From Semisulcospira habei (lineage: Eukaryota; Mollusca; Gastropoda; Semisulcospiridae), in NCBI GenBank assembly GCA_036245525.1, contig BTPG01000005.1, forward strand, positions 205,742,030 through 205,806,029: a DNA stretch of 64,000 nucleotides, read 5' to 3'. Within the stretch, counting starts at the first letter, position 1, and each line of letters begins with the position of its first letter. Position numbers and translations under genes: made by a program. This document shows, one piece after another, positions 11,778 through 21,843 of the stretch. A model generated the notes under the pieces. The model was given only the letters and a program-made list of their open reading frames with translations, ran no database searches and was not told the origin of the DNA.

Positions 11778-11841
11778 CAAGAGTCGTGGATCTTCATGAG
11801 CCCCCGGAACTTCGTGGGGTCATGAAGATCTTTGTCTCTTG
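11778..11841. repeat. Family A hairpin, diverged
   Basis: CAAGAG ... GATCTTCATGAGCCCCC ... TCATGAAGATC ... CTCTTG. Both arms share the CTTCAT/ATGAAG variant. It lies just beyond the likely polyadenylation site of the host gene. Confidence 0.8.
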
Positions 11842-11854
11842 CAGTTGCGTGGTG

Positions 11855-11860
11855 TTTATT
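11855..11860 (-). terminator. Possible polyadenylation signal of host gene
   Basis: AATAAA on the minus strand, about 190 bp downstream of the stop codon at 12048. It is the first such hexamer seen below the stop. Assignment is inference. Confidence 0.4.
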
Positions 11861-11920
11861 TTTTTCTCGGGCTAACCATTCAACTGCCTCATTGGTTGCC
11901 CGGTTAAATTCGCCAGCGTC

Positions 11921-11989
11921 CCAATGCGCAAAATGCCGTCGGGCCGACGTCGGCCGAAGTCGGCTCGATGGCCTTTGCGCACTGGGGAT
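11921..11989. repeat. Family C hairpin
   Basis: CCCAATGCGCAAAATGCC ... GGGCCGACGTCGGCC ... GGCCTTTGCGCACTGGGG. It is a GC-rich foldback with a partial second copy of the loop. It lies in the predicted 3' UTR of the minus-strand host gene. Confidence 0.8.
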
Positions 11990-12047
11990 GCAGCAGAGCG
12001 CGTGTTGTCTCTCAGTATCTGACAAAAGAGTCGCGAGCGGTATGATT

Positions 12048-12540
<493 letters not shown>

Positions 12541-12574
12541 CTCACACGGATTAACCTAATTGTCGAGTGATACA

Positions 12575-12905
12575 CAATCCGGATTTTAAAATAACGGTGA
12601 CTGCCAAGCGTTTAAAATGCAGAGAAAAACCCAACAGAGAAAGAAACACGCTTGAAAAGACAGTTACAACACAAACAAACAAGTATATGTATCTTGTCAG
12701 CGAAGAAGGTAGGAATGTGGCACATTACTTCTTCGATGACACGACGATAAGTATCGACAGAATTCTATACGTATTTGTCTGTATTTTGAAATTTAATCTT
12801 TTTTTCAAAACAGACAAACAAACAAACCCGAAATATTAATAAACTGTGTTGTAACTGTCTTTTCTAAGCGTGTTTCTTTCTCTGTTTGGTTCTTCTCTAA
12901 CTGCT
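12575..12905. mobile_element. Family M inverted-repeat element
   Basis: The left arm (12575-12680) reads TCCGGATTTTAAAATAACGG, GTGACTGCCAAGCG, AGAAACACGCTTG and AAAGACAGTTACAACACA. The right arm (12843-12905) is its inverted copy (TGTGTTGTAACTGTCTTTTC, AAGCGTGTTTCTTTC). The arms translate in part to VTAKxxKCxxxPxxxETRLEKTVTTQ-like text. Related copies flank hairpins at 42095 and 56160-56530. Confidence 0.65.
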
Positions 12906-13200
12906 GAGCAGTCGACAAAACAAGTCCTGGCAAGACGCAAGGACGCACGCGACAGACCAAACAAAACCAGATTCAATGCAAGTCAATGTCAAGATTCAAG
13001 ACAATATAGATAGACAACACAAAACAACAACAACAAGCACGCAATGGACGATTAAAGACTAGATAAGATAGGAAAATGCAAGACAAGGTTCAGCACCCAC
13101 TAAATACACACGATGATACACGACTGAAGACATGCCAAGACACACCGACAAGGACGCAAGACAAAATAAGATAGGAAAATACAAGACTAGATTTTAAGAC

Positions 13201-13306
13201 AAGTGCGCTAAGGGCATCGTGCCAACGTCGGCCGCCCTTGGCCCGCGCACGCCGTGCGCGGGCCAACGGCGGCCGACGTCGGCACGATGACCTTTTGGGC
13301 ATTGGG
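13201..13306. repeat. Family C hairpin, full length
   Basis: About 106 bp. The arms pair CATCGTGCCAACGTCGGCCG with CGGCCGACGTCGGCACGATG, and GGCCCGCGCAC with GTGCGCGGGCC around a GCC loop. It is flanked by GTGCGCTAAGGG and CCTTTTGGGCATTGGG. It is very GC-rich and would form an extremely stable stem. Confidence 0.85.
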
Positions 13307-13544
13307 AAGACAAGAAAAACAAAAGACAGAAGATGATGAGTCCATGCAGGAAACACATTATAGAACTTCGTCAGTTCTGTCAAAATGTTTGAGTATCATA
13401 TGAGTCTATTTCTCTAAAGCGTACTCTTCTCATATTTAGCACACACACCAGCGTTGGAGAGACAAAGAGTTAGGTCCCTTGCAAGTGATTTAACTCTTTG
13501 TCTGTCCAGCGGTACAACGCGGCGCATTGAGTTATATTATAAAT

Positions 13545-13571
13545 ATGAGAAATGCGCAATATAAATACTAT

Positions 13572-13603
<32 letters not shown>
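13545..13603 (+). repeat. Retroelement tail motif plus (ATT)n
   Basis: ATGCGCAATATAAATACTATG followed by ATT repeats. This has the shape of the LINE 3' tails at 43950-44013 and 55440-55502. The preceding 100 bp shows no coding sequence. Confidence 0.5.
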
Positions 13604-13823
13604 GTAACAGCCCTTGGCATGTACAATACACTACTCTGAGAGGGAAAAAGCACAGTGATTGAATTTTTGTTCCGACTAACCACTTTACAGAGAAACCATG
13701 TGTAATCGCTTGTCATTCTGTGTGAGAACTAAATCTTTTATATAAAAGAAGAAGGAAAAACCTTCTGTATTGTGATTTTGTTATTTAAAAAGAAAAAGTA
13801 CCTGACGATTGATCTTTATATTT

Positions 13824-13888
13824 ACAATACAATACAATACAATACAATACAATACAATACAATACAATACAATACAATACAATACAAT
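13824..13888. repeat. (ACAAT)n pentanucleotide array
   Basis: About 13 copies of a 5-bp unit. Confidence 0.95.
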
Positions 13889-15087
13889 TAGTTGTATTAC
13901 GAGTTAGGTTTTGCCCGTGGTTTTTGTCGCCTCGAGGGTCCGGTCAGGGTGGTCAATGTCGGATGTAAGAGTCGAGGGCTTTAGTCGATCTTAGTCCTAG
14001 GCTCTTAAGCCACATCACACTGAGGCTAAAAGCTTCAAATTTGTACACTGCCATATGCAAGCTACAATATAGTACTGACAGATAAGGATATAGACCAATG
14101 GCTTTAGTTCAAGGGTGGTGCCAGAAAAGTTTGGCGCCTAGAGGCGTTTAGCTACCTGGTACTACCCTTGAACTATTTTAGTCCAACTTATTTCACACAC
14201 TGGTGTATTCCGAATGATAAGGGTTAACTCCGACATTGACCCCCTTGATCAGCTCCGAGACGCGACAAGAACCACTGGCAAAGCCTATCTCGTAATACAA
14301 AGATTTTGTCTTCAACTGAAAAAGTATAACCGTGAAGTATATCCTTGAAAGGACCCCAAGCTTTACGTTTGACGTAGACGTGACACTTCCGACTATCAGT
14401 CAACGCCTCGCGAAAACTGCAATTGACTGGAATTTCACTCTCAGGTATTTTTGTTTACTTAATACATTTTCAGTCTTTTTTTGGGGGGTATGAAATTGGT
14501 AACATAGGCCGAACACAACGCGTGCATAATTTATAGTCATTTTGTCGCATAAGCCCCTCAATTTTTATTTATACAGCTTTTTGTTTCTTCGCCGTTTCGA
14601 ATAAGGGCAGTACGTGATAGGGTCTTTGCTTCAGTTGATTATTTCCTATCGTTGATATTATGTTACTTATCCAATTATTCAGTTGAGTTTTGTATGAAAC
14701 TGGTGCCAACGATATCACAGAAACCTACATATTGCCCATTATTTTGTTTGTTTGTAGCTCCTAAATTGTTTATTGATTGGCATGTTTTTGTTAAGAGGTT
14801 TGACTGAATGAAGATTAAGGTATGTTTGTACTGAGAAATGTCATTTGGGAGAGAACGCTTTGCTCAGCGAGTAACGTTGTCATCGTAACAAGTAATAAGG
14901 GAGTCTACTAATCACATGTACTGGTAACATGTGACAAGGGGACTCCAGTTGCCCGTTGAGAACGGGCGACCAGGGAAAAAAAAGTCGAATAGTCAGGCCA
15001 ACCTGAAGGAGTGTACAGAGACCGAAAGAAGACAAAATACTTTATTAACCCCTTAAATGCCGGGGCAAGGCGAAAGCTACCCAGGTG
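13889..15087. other. No gene seen; one degenerate family D hairpin
   Basis: Mostly unique-looking intronic sequence (within host intron 3). Apart from the hairpin listed at 14105 I see nothing supportable. Confidence 0.4.
14105..14179. repeat. Family D' hairpin, degenerate
   Basis: AGTTCAAGGGTGGTGCCAG ... TTTGGCGCC ... GGCG ... ACTACCCTTGAACT. The stem is broken by several mismatches in the inner part. Confidence 0.75.
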
Positions 15088-15262
15088 CAAGAGACATACG
15101 CCCTCACGAGACCCCGCAGTCGCGCGGGCTCATGACGATTTACTCAAGAAGCAACGGTCCTCGGGCCTACGACGGCCGCAGTGGGCCGGAGCACGGTCGT
15201 GCGCGGGCCCACTGCGGCCGTCGTGGCCCCGAAGACGTTTTGCTAATGGGGTATGTCTCTTG
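15088..15262. repeat. Family A hairpin interrupted by a family C hairpin
   Basis: The outer arms are CAAGAGACATA (15088) and TATGTCTCTTG (15252). Between them sit a damaged family A tip (CGAGACCCCGC...GCGGGCTCATG) and a full family C-like hairpin (15170-15245: CGACGGCCGCAGTGGGCC and GGCCCACTGCGGCCGTCG around a GTGCGC loop). Confidence 0.75.
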
Positions 15263-15444
15263 TCAGTGCTATGTGCTTATGTGTAGGCTCATAACAAAAA
15301 AGAAGCTAAAGAACGCCGCTTGGGAGAATGTGTACTACTGAGACAAGAGACCAGTATTGTGTAATATTCTTTCGTGGCGTATTTCCTTATAACGGATTAT
15401 GCTGGCATACCGCTTATCGCTAAGAACTAACCTGATTAATATTG

Positions 15445-15503
15445 GGTTACAGCGCTATATAAATGCTATTATCATTTATTATTATATTATTATTATTATT
15501 ATT
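15445..15503 (+). repeat. Retroelement tail motif plus (ATT)n
   Basis: GGTTACAGCGCTATATAAATGC followed by ATT repeats ending at a family D insertion. Same tail class as at 55440. Confidence 0.5.
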
Positions 15504-15504
15504 T

Positions 15505-15717
15505 TTAACTCATTCAGTCCGGAGCACGTATTTCCCAAATTGGAGGCGTCATCTAACGACTATGCACCTGTTGCAGGAGATGGATCGACCATGATAATTC
15601 AAGGGTAGTGCCAAATTAGCTTGGCGCCGACAGGCGCCAAGCTAATCTGGCACTACCCTTGAATTATCATGGTCGACCCATCTCCTGCTGTAGTGCGTCA
15701 CGGCTGAATGAGTTATT
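15505..15717. repeat. Family D hairpin element, complete
   Basis: Bounded by TTAACTCATTCAG and CTGAATGAGTTA. The core stem at 15573-15688 is GCAGGAGATGGATCGACCAT ... TTGGCGCC-GACAG-GGCGCCAA ... ATGGTCGACCCATCTCCTGC. One arm reads CCAAATTAG opposite CTAATCTGG, a single mismatch. It lies in reverse orientation relative to copies such as 41809. Confidence 0.9.
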
Positions 15718-15959
15718 AATATTATTATTATTGTCTGCTTTCAAATCGTTGCTCAAGACCTATCTTTTTTGTATGCGTTTAGTTAAGACATACATAAACC
15801 CTTTTTAAAAATCAATTTTCAGTGCTTTATGAGTCCTTGGCAGTATCTGTTCCTGTCACAGTGTGTGTGTATGTGTGTGCGTGAGCTTTTGATATGTGTC
15901 ACTTTAGTTGTAACATTTATTGTAGCTTTTACTTTCTTGTACCTTTTTTGTGATTTTTG

Positions 15960-16007
15960 GTCTTGTAAAGTGCTTAATAATTTGGATTTTAAGCGTTGTA
16001 TAATGTA

Positions 16008-16054
<47 letters not shown>
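15960..16054 (+). repeat. Retroelement tail motif plus (ATT)n
   Basis: TTGTAAAGTGCTTAATAA ... GCGTTGTATAATGTAC followed by about 48 bp of ATT. The preceding 130 bp shows no recognisable ORF. Confidence 0.5.
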
Positions 16055-16355
16055 GCATCTTACAAATACATCCGGCTATTCTGACAAAATATATTTTGCT
16101 GATTATACTCCATAGCCGTATGCTGCCTTATTTTATGGAGAGTTTGCCTGATCTTTCATGCTGGCCAGTGTCGTTCCTGGAGCGCACATTGAATAATGTC
16201 TGCCTTCTCAGACTACTTGACGAGACGACTGTAAAATTGGCTTAATCCCTTCGCTGCCAGTGATAAGCGATTTCGCGTCTGAAACCACAGCACGCTGACC
16301 GATAAGAACTCACGTAAAATGGGACCAAAACTGGACACAAAGAATACAGGACAAA

Positions 16356-16444
16356 CAAGAGACATAAATCCTCATGCCCCCCCCCCCTCCCCCCCCCCCC
16401 CCCCCCCCCCGACTGCGGGGGCCCATGCGGCTTTGTGTCTCTTG
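16356..16444. repeat. Family A hairpin with expanded poly(C) loop side
   Basis: CAAGAGACATAAATCCTCATG then about 35 C with one T, then GACTGCGGGGGCCCATG ... GTCTCTTG. The C run normally five long has expanded. Confidence 0.8.
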
Positions 16445-16483
16445 CAGATGGGTAGCGTTCGCCTTGCCCAGGTAGTTATATAA

Positions 16484-16905
16484 TATAATAATAATAATAC
16501 CGGTTATTATATAGGCGCTTTTTCCCAATTCGGCGAATGGGCTCAAAGCGCCGCGAACTGAACCCAACACGCACGCTCACGTGACACACACGCATTCACT
16601 CTGAAGACAAACACAGTACAAGACAGACACAGGACATTCACGTGGTGCGAAGGGTCAGCTCAGCTACTGAGGTTTCGGAAATTTTGATCGCTTGTATTTG
16701 AAATTTATAAAGTGGCCTGAAACCGGTACCAAAGTGGAGGGGGTGGAAGAACCGGAGTACCCGGAGAAAGAACCCCCGACGGTCCGACCGAATTAACGGT
16801 GACACTTACTAGAGGAGATAAATCCGACGCCGAAACCCGGTATCGAACCTCGCACCTTTAGCATTGGTGGCAGGCGCCTAAACCATTGCGCCACGGACCG
16901 CTGCT
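16484..16905 (-). mobile_element. tRNA-derived SINE, near full length
   Basis: On the minus strand it starts with a tRNA-like head. Box A-like GTGGCGCAATGG lies near 16895-16884 and box B-like GGTTCGATACC near 16855-16845. A central block with CCGGGTACTCCGG follows. The 3' part ends GGCGCTTTGAGCCC ... AAAGCGCCTATATAATAACC and an (ATT)n tail at the left edge. RNA polymerase III would transcribe it, and mobilisation would need a LINE with a matching tail. Related copies are at 18705-18862 plus 24558-24818, 33140 and 62400. Confidence 0.8.
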
Positions 16906-17021
16906 ATATAAGGGGTTTATTGATGCAGGGACGTTTAGAAATCACCCTGATTAGTAAACTGCATATAAACAGGAGCAGGCCTTCCTCCACTTTTTGTGAC
17001 TGCAGTTTAGTTTTTACTTAC

Positions 17022-17499
17022 ACTGACTGAGTTGCTGCTGGCAGTAGACCAGTTTTTGATATTCCACTTCTGCCCACTGTCGATACCACTGGTACTGCTG
17101 CTGAACGCTGTATCCCCCCCAACCACGGCGCGTCCTTGCGGACTCCAAGGCGTCGCGTTTCTTGTCGTCCCATTCCCACTCCCAACCGCGACGAGACTTT
17201 GTCTGGATACGCGCGTCATCGATGGCGCCCCTGATCCCTCCGAGTCTGCGACCCGTCTTCGTATTGGCATTTTCGTCGGAGGACGCGTCGCGTTTCTTGT
17301 CGTCCCATTCAAACTCATCGTCGCTTTCTTCCCAATCCCAACCACGCAGAGACTTTGTCTGGATACGCGCGTCATCGGGTGCGTCGCGTTTTTTGTCGCC
17401 CCCTCCACCTGCAAGCCAGGCCGCCCAGCCGCCGTTACAGTAGAACTGTCCGTAATTGGCCACGCACTGGTAGTACTGGTAGTACTGCAGTTCTTGTTG
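17022..17499 (-). CDS. Host gene exon 3: Gln/Tyr-rich and dibasic repeat segment
   Basis: This is the largest exon of the minus-strand secreted-protein gene (residues 60-218, plus the first base of codon 219). The acceptor TTTGTTTTCCACAG is strong and the exon opens in phase 0, as exon 2 ends. The donor is CAGT|GTAAGT at 17022/17021 and leaves one base, as exon 4 needs. The first 23 residues are Gln/Tyr-rich with two Cys (YYQC, QFYC). Then come GGWAAWLAGGGG, three copies of DDKKRDA or DKKRDA, and two copies of DARIQTKS followed by RGW and acidic/Trp residues. The exon ends with QQQYQWYRQW and a third Cys. The KKR, RR and KR sites could be cleaved by furin-like proteases. If intron 3 were retained the frame would end at QCK and a stop near 17014. 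The function is not recognised. Confidence 0.7.
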
Positions 17500-17599
17500 C
17501 TGTGGAAAACAAAGTACTTGTACTGAGGCTTCGTTTACACCGAACGACTCCCAACAACGAACGAGAGCCAAGTCACGGCGGTTTCTACTACAAGGACAG

Positions 17600-17905
17600 A
17601 CAACACTCCAGACACCTCTAAGAGAAATAGATCCTAAGCCCAGCGGGCTTATGATAATCTATGTCTCTGGGAGATGTTTGGGGTGTTGTCTATACTGATG
17701 GTAGAAACTGGTCAGACATCAAACTCCAGACATCTCTAATAGACATAGACCCTCATAAGCCTTGAGGGTTTATGAGGACCTATGTCTCCTGGAGATGTTT
17801 GGGGTGTTGTCTATGCTGATGGTAGAAACAGGTCACATCACTCCAAACGTCTCCAAGAGACATAGATCCTTATGAGCCCGGAGGAAATGTTTTGAGTATT
17901 GCTTA
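17600..17905. repeat. Family B hairpins, tandem triplet
   Basis: Three successive copies (about 17605-17705, 17725-17830, 17836-17935) share ACTCCAGACATCTC ... AGACATAGATCCT ... TATGTCTC ... GGAGATGTTTGGGGTGTTG and a GCTGATGGTAGAAAC flank. The third has lost its second arm. Other copies are at 31530 and 45636. Confidence 0.8.
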
Positions 17906-17935
17906 TGCTTGTGGAAGAAACTATTTTCTTAAACA

Positions 17936-18330
17936 CCTCCTTTTTTGCTGCCTTTGAGCGGAAAAGCTGTACCACACATGTGCGATACAGCTCTGCTGCG
18001 TAAACGGCCACGTGTGCACAACATTGTCTTGTAGAAAGTCATATCTACAAATGGTACCGGCACACGCGATATTGAAACTTGAACTTCTTTCAGCTCACGT
18101 GCAATGACATCATTTCATAGGGACGATTGGCACTCTGGCGCCATGAAGTGCGCTATATCATCATCATCATGTAGAAACATTTGTCTGGCATCCAAAATAC
18201 TGATGTCACATTACACAGAAAATTACGTCCAGATTTTTGCCAAACACAATGGCGGTTGTGTTGTGACTAGTCGTGTGCCGAAAGCCAACTTACATTGGAT
18301 TTATGCCAAGAAAAGGGTGAATAAGAAATA
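17936..18330. other. No gene seen
   Basis: A 75-codon plus frame at 18104-18331 has no recognisable features. Nothing else is supportable. Confidence 0.35.
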
Positions 18331-18422
18331 GATTCTTACATTGGTGTTTAAGCGAGTAGGATAAGTTTTTAAAACCACTCGAGTGAGACTCTCATTCTCA
18401 CCTAAACACCGATGTAAGAATC
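18331..18422. repeat. Inverted repeat (family K)
   Basis: GATTCTTACATTGGTGTTTA pairs with TAAACACCGATGTAAGAATC across about 50 bp that itself holds ACCACTCGAGTGAGACTC. It abuts a tandem duplication of SINE 3' sequence. Confidence 0.7.
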
Positions 18423-18612
18423 TATATTTACACAACGTGGCTTCGTTCTCTTTCGTTGTTTAGAGTGGCTTGGAGCGCATCAAAATAATAGGCACTTTAC
18501 CCAAATGAAAATCGGCTCAAAGCGCCGCCGCAAACTGAACCCAACAAGCACGCTCACGTGAATCACGCGCATTCAAGTTCATTCACACACTGTACATAAA
18601 CACATAGCATTC
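18413..18612 (-). mobile_element. SINE 3' part, first of a tandem pair
   Basis: AATCTATATTTAC ... TTCGTTCTCTTTCGTTG, then GGCACTTTACCC, CGGCTCAAAGCGCCG and ACGCTCACGTGAATCACGC. The same order recurs at 18613-18850, so the SINE 3' end and adjoining sequence are duplicated in tandem. Confidence 0.65.
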
Positions 18613-18704
18613 ACGAGGAGGAGAATCTATATTTACCCACCGTGCCTTCGTTCTCTTTCGTTGTTGGTAGTGGTTTGCAGTAAATAAAAAATAAAAAATA
18701 AATC

Positions 18705-18862
18705 AGCGCATTAAATAGGCACTTTACCCAATTGAACTATATCGGCTCAAAGCGCCGCTGCGAACCGGCTGACCCCAACAAGCAAGCTCACGTGAATCAC
18801 GCGCATTCACTCACACACTGTACATAAACACATAACATTCACGTGGTGCTAAGGGCAAGCTC
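18705..18862 (-). mobile_element. tRNA-derived SINE, 3' portion of split copy
   Basis: This is the 3' part of a minus-strand SINE (GGCTCAAAGCGCCGC ... ACGTGGTGCTAAGGGCAAGCTC). It is cut at AAGGGCAAGCTC, which reappears at 24558-24569 where the rest of the SINE, including the tRNA head, continues. The 12-bp string is the target duplication of the inserted LINE. Confidence 0.85.
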
Positions 18863-21843
18863 CAGGTGCCAATGCTGATGTTGTTTCTGGCACGGAGTTT
18901 TGGTGGTGCACCAGTAACACACTTATCACCTCTGCCCTGGCGCAAGACAGAAGGCGCGGTCCTTGTTCCGGGCGACGACCGATCCGGTATGGATTGAGGT
19001 AAGATTGTCATTGCATGTGGTGTGTCGGGGGCAAAATAACTTGGCGGAGCCCATCCCTCTCCAGGCTGTTAACCACAACCGAAACTCCACATAACTTGTG
19101 GCTCGCCTTGGTCCTGGACACGTGGCCGATGAGACCTTCATGGGACTCTTTCGCCCTGGGTGGTGACTTCATCAAGGAAGTTCATACACCCAATCATGTA
19201 CCGTGTCAGCACCCTAGCCTTTGGTTATCCAAAACCTAACCTACAAGGCAGCAGGGGACCCGTGGAGGGCGGGGTCGTCTATGTCCCGTGCAGATGTGAA
19301 CATCTGCCCACTGCCCCCACCAAAACTCCGTGCCAGAAACAACATCAGCATTGGCACCTGGAACGTCAGAACATTAAGAACGCCTGGAAAGGTAGAGGAA
19401 CTGACACACGAAATGAACAGATACCACTGGACCATCCTAGGACTGTGCGAAGTACGATGGAAGAACCTTGGGGAAACATCAACCCAGCAAAACCACAAAC
19501 TGTATTACAGTGGCAGAGAAGACAAACACGAACAGGGTGTCGGATTTCTCGTCCACAAAGACATCGTGAACACTGTCATGACTTGTCGGCCAGTCTCCAG
19601 TAGGCTTATCACCATACGCTTGAGGGCAACCCCATTCAATATCACCATTGTACAAGTTTACGCCCCAACAACAGACTATGGCGATGAGGAAATAGAAGTC
19701 TTGGACCAGACCCCAAGAAAGACATTCTTGTGGTGCAGGGAGACTGGAATGCCAAAATAGGAGAGGATGCTGCTAGGAACTGGAAAGGCACATGCGGAAG
19801 CTACTGCAATGCAGAGACCAACGACAGAGGCTTAAGGCTCCTGGAATTTGCCAGCTCAAATGATCTAAAGCTGATGAACACGTTTGGCCCACAAAAAAAC
19901 ATCCAGAAGGTGGACATGGCACAGCCCGAACGGAGAGCACCATAACCAAATTGACTACATCATGGTGAAGAGACGCTTCCAAACCAGTGTGAACATTGCC
20001 AAGACAAGAAGTTTTCCAGGAGCAGACATTGGAAGCGACCATGACTTAGTGATGATGACCTTCCGACTCCGCCTAAAGAAGGTCAACATGCAGGGTCCCA
20101 CCATAATCAAGTTTGACCTCGAGAAACTGAAAGACCCAGAGGTAGCGGAAGCCTTCCAGGCAAAGATAGGAGGGAAATTCGCACCACTGCTACTTCTAGG
20201 TGCAGAAGACACGGATTTGGACACACTGATCGACACATTCAACACTGCTGTAACCCAAACAGCCAGTGAGATCCTTGGCAAACACCGACAAGCAAAGAAA
20301 CCTTGGGTTACAGCTGACATCTTTGTTCTGTGACAAGCATAGAGAATTAAAGAAAATGAAATCAGAGGTAGAAGGAGCTAAACAATACAGGGAAATTAAC
20401 CAGAATATCAAGAAAATCATGAAAAAGGCAAAGAATAAGTGGATTGAAGATCAGTGTAAACACGTAGAAGAAACTCTGAACAAAAATAATAGCAAAAACG
20501 CATACCAGCTGGTGAAAGACCTGACCAGTGTAAAACAAGGACGCTCCTCGATCATCCAAGATTGTGAAGGGAACTGTCTTACGGAAGACCAAGACATACT
20601 GAAGAGATGGACAGAGTGCTGCTCAGATTTGTACAACCACCGAGCTACAGGGGACCCAGGCATACTTGTCACCCCACCCTGACCAACAATGGCAACTATC
20701 CCATCCTCCGAGAAGAAGTAGAGGCTGCAGTGAGTCTCTGAAAAAAGGGAAGGCAGCAGGAGCAGACAACATTCCTGCCGAACTAGTCCAAGAAGAGGGA
20801 GAAGACATGATAAGAGCCTTACTAACAATCTGCAATAAGATCTGGCAGTCAGGGGATTGGCCCACACCATGGACCCAATCACTTATAATTACTCTCCCCC
20901 AAAAAGGCAAATTACATCAATGCCAGAATTATCGCACGATCAGTCTTATATGCCACCCAAGCAAAGTCATGTTAAAGATCATACTGAACAGGCTGAAGCC
21001 ACAGGCAGAGGAAATCATAGCCGAGGAACAGGCAGGCTTCAGACCAGGGTGCAGCACAACTGAGCATATCTTCAACCTGAGAGTTCTATGTGAAAGGTAC
21101 CTCCAGCACCAGCAAGATCTCTATCATGTCTTTGTGGATTTTAAGAAAGCGTTTGACAGGGTGTGGCATGCAGCCCTTTGGTCCACCATGAAGCTATACA
21201 ACATAAATGCCAACCTGATCAAAGTCATAGCAAACCTTTACAACAAGGCCACTAGCGCAGTCTGCTTCAACGGCAAAATAGGAAACTGGTTTAGGACTAC
21301 AGTCGGGAGTCAGACAAGGCTGCTTGCTCTCACCTACTCTTTTCAACATCTTCCTGGAAAGAATCATGACAGACGCTCTGAAAGATCATGAAGGAACTGT
21401 CAGTATTGGAGGCAGAACAATCACGAACTTGCGCTTTGCGGATGACATTGATGGCCTTGCAGGAACAGAGAAGGAGCTAGCTCAGCTGGTGGAGAAGCTG
21501 GACAGTACAGCCATTGCGTATGGGATGGAAATCAGTGCAGAGAAGACCAAACTGATGACAAATAACACCAGTGGCATTGGCACTGACGTCATGATTGGAA
21601 GCCAAAAACTAGAAACAGTTAATAAATTCAAATACTTAGGAGCATTGTGACAGATGAGGGATCAAAACCAGAAATACTGTCCAGGATTGCGCAGACAACA
21701 ACAGCACTGACAAGATTGAAGACCATATGGAAGGACAGAAACATCACGCTCTGCTGCAAGATCAAACTGATGCGCTCCTTAGTCATCTCAGTGTTTTTGT
21801 ATGCCTGCGAGTCATGGACCCTCACAGCAGACCTTGAAATGAG

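Noticed and set aside
17022..17499. Exon 3 read as a neuropeptide precursor with many cleaved peptides
   Set aside because: Dibasic sites are present, but the intervening blocks lack the short repeated amidated peptides typical of such precursors, so I did not make this call.
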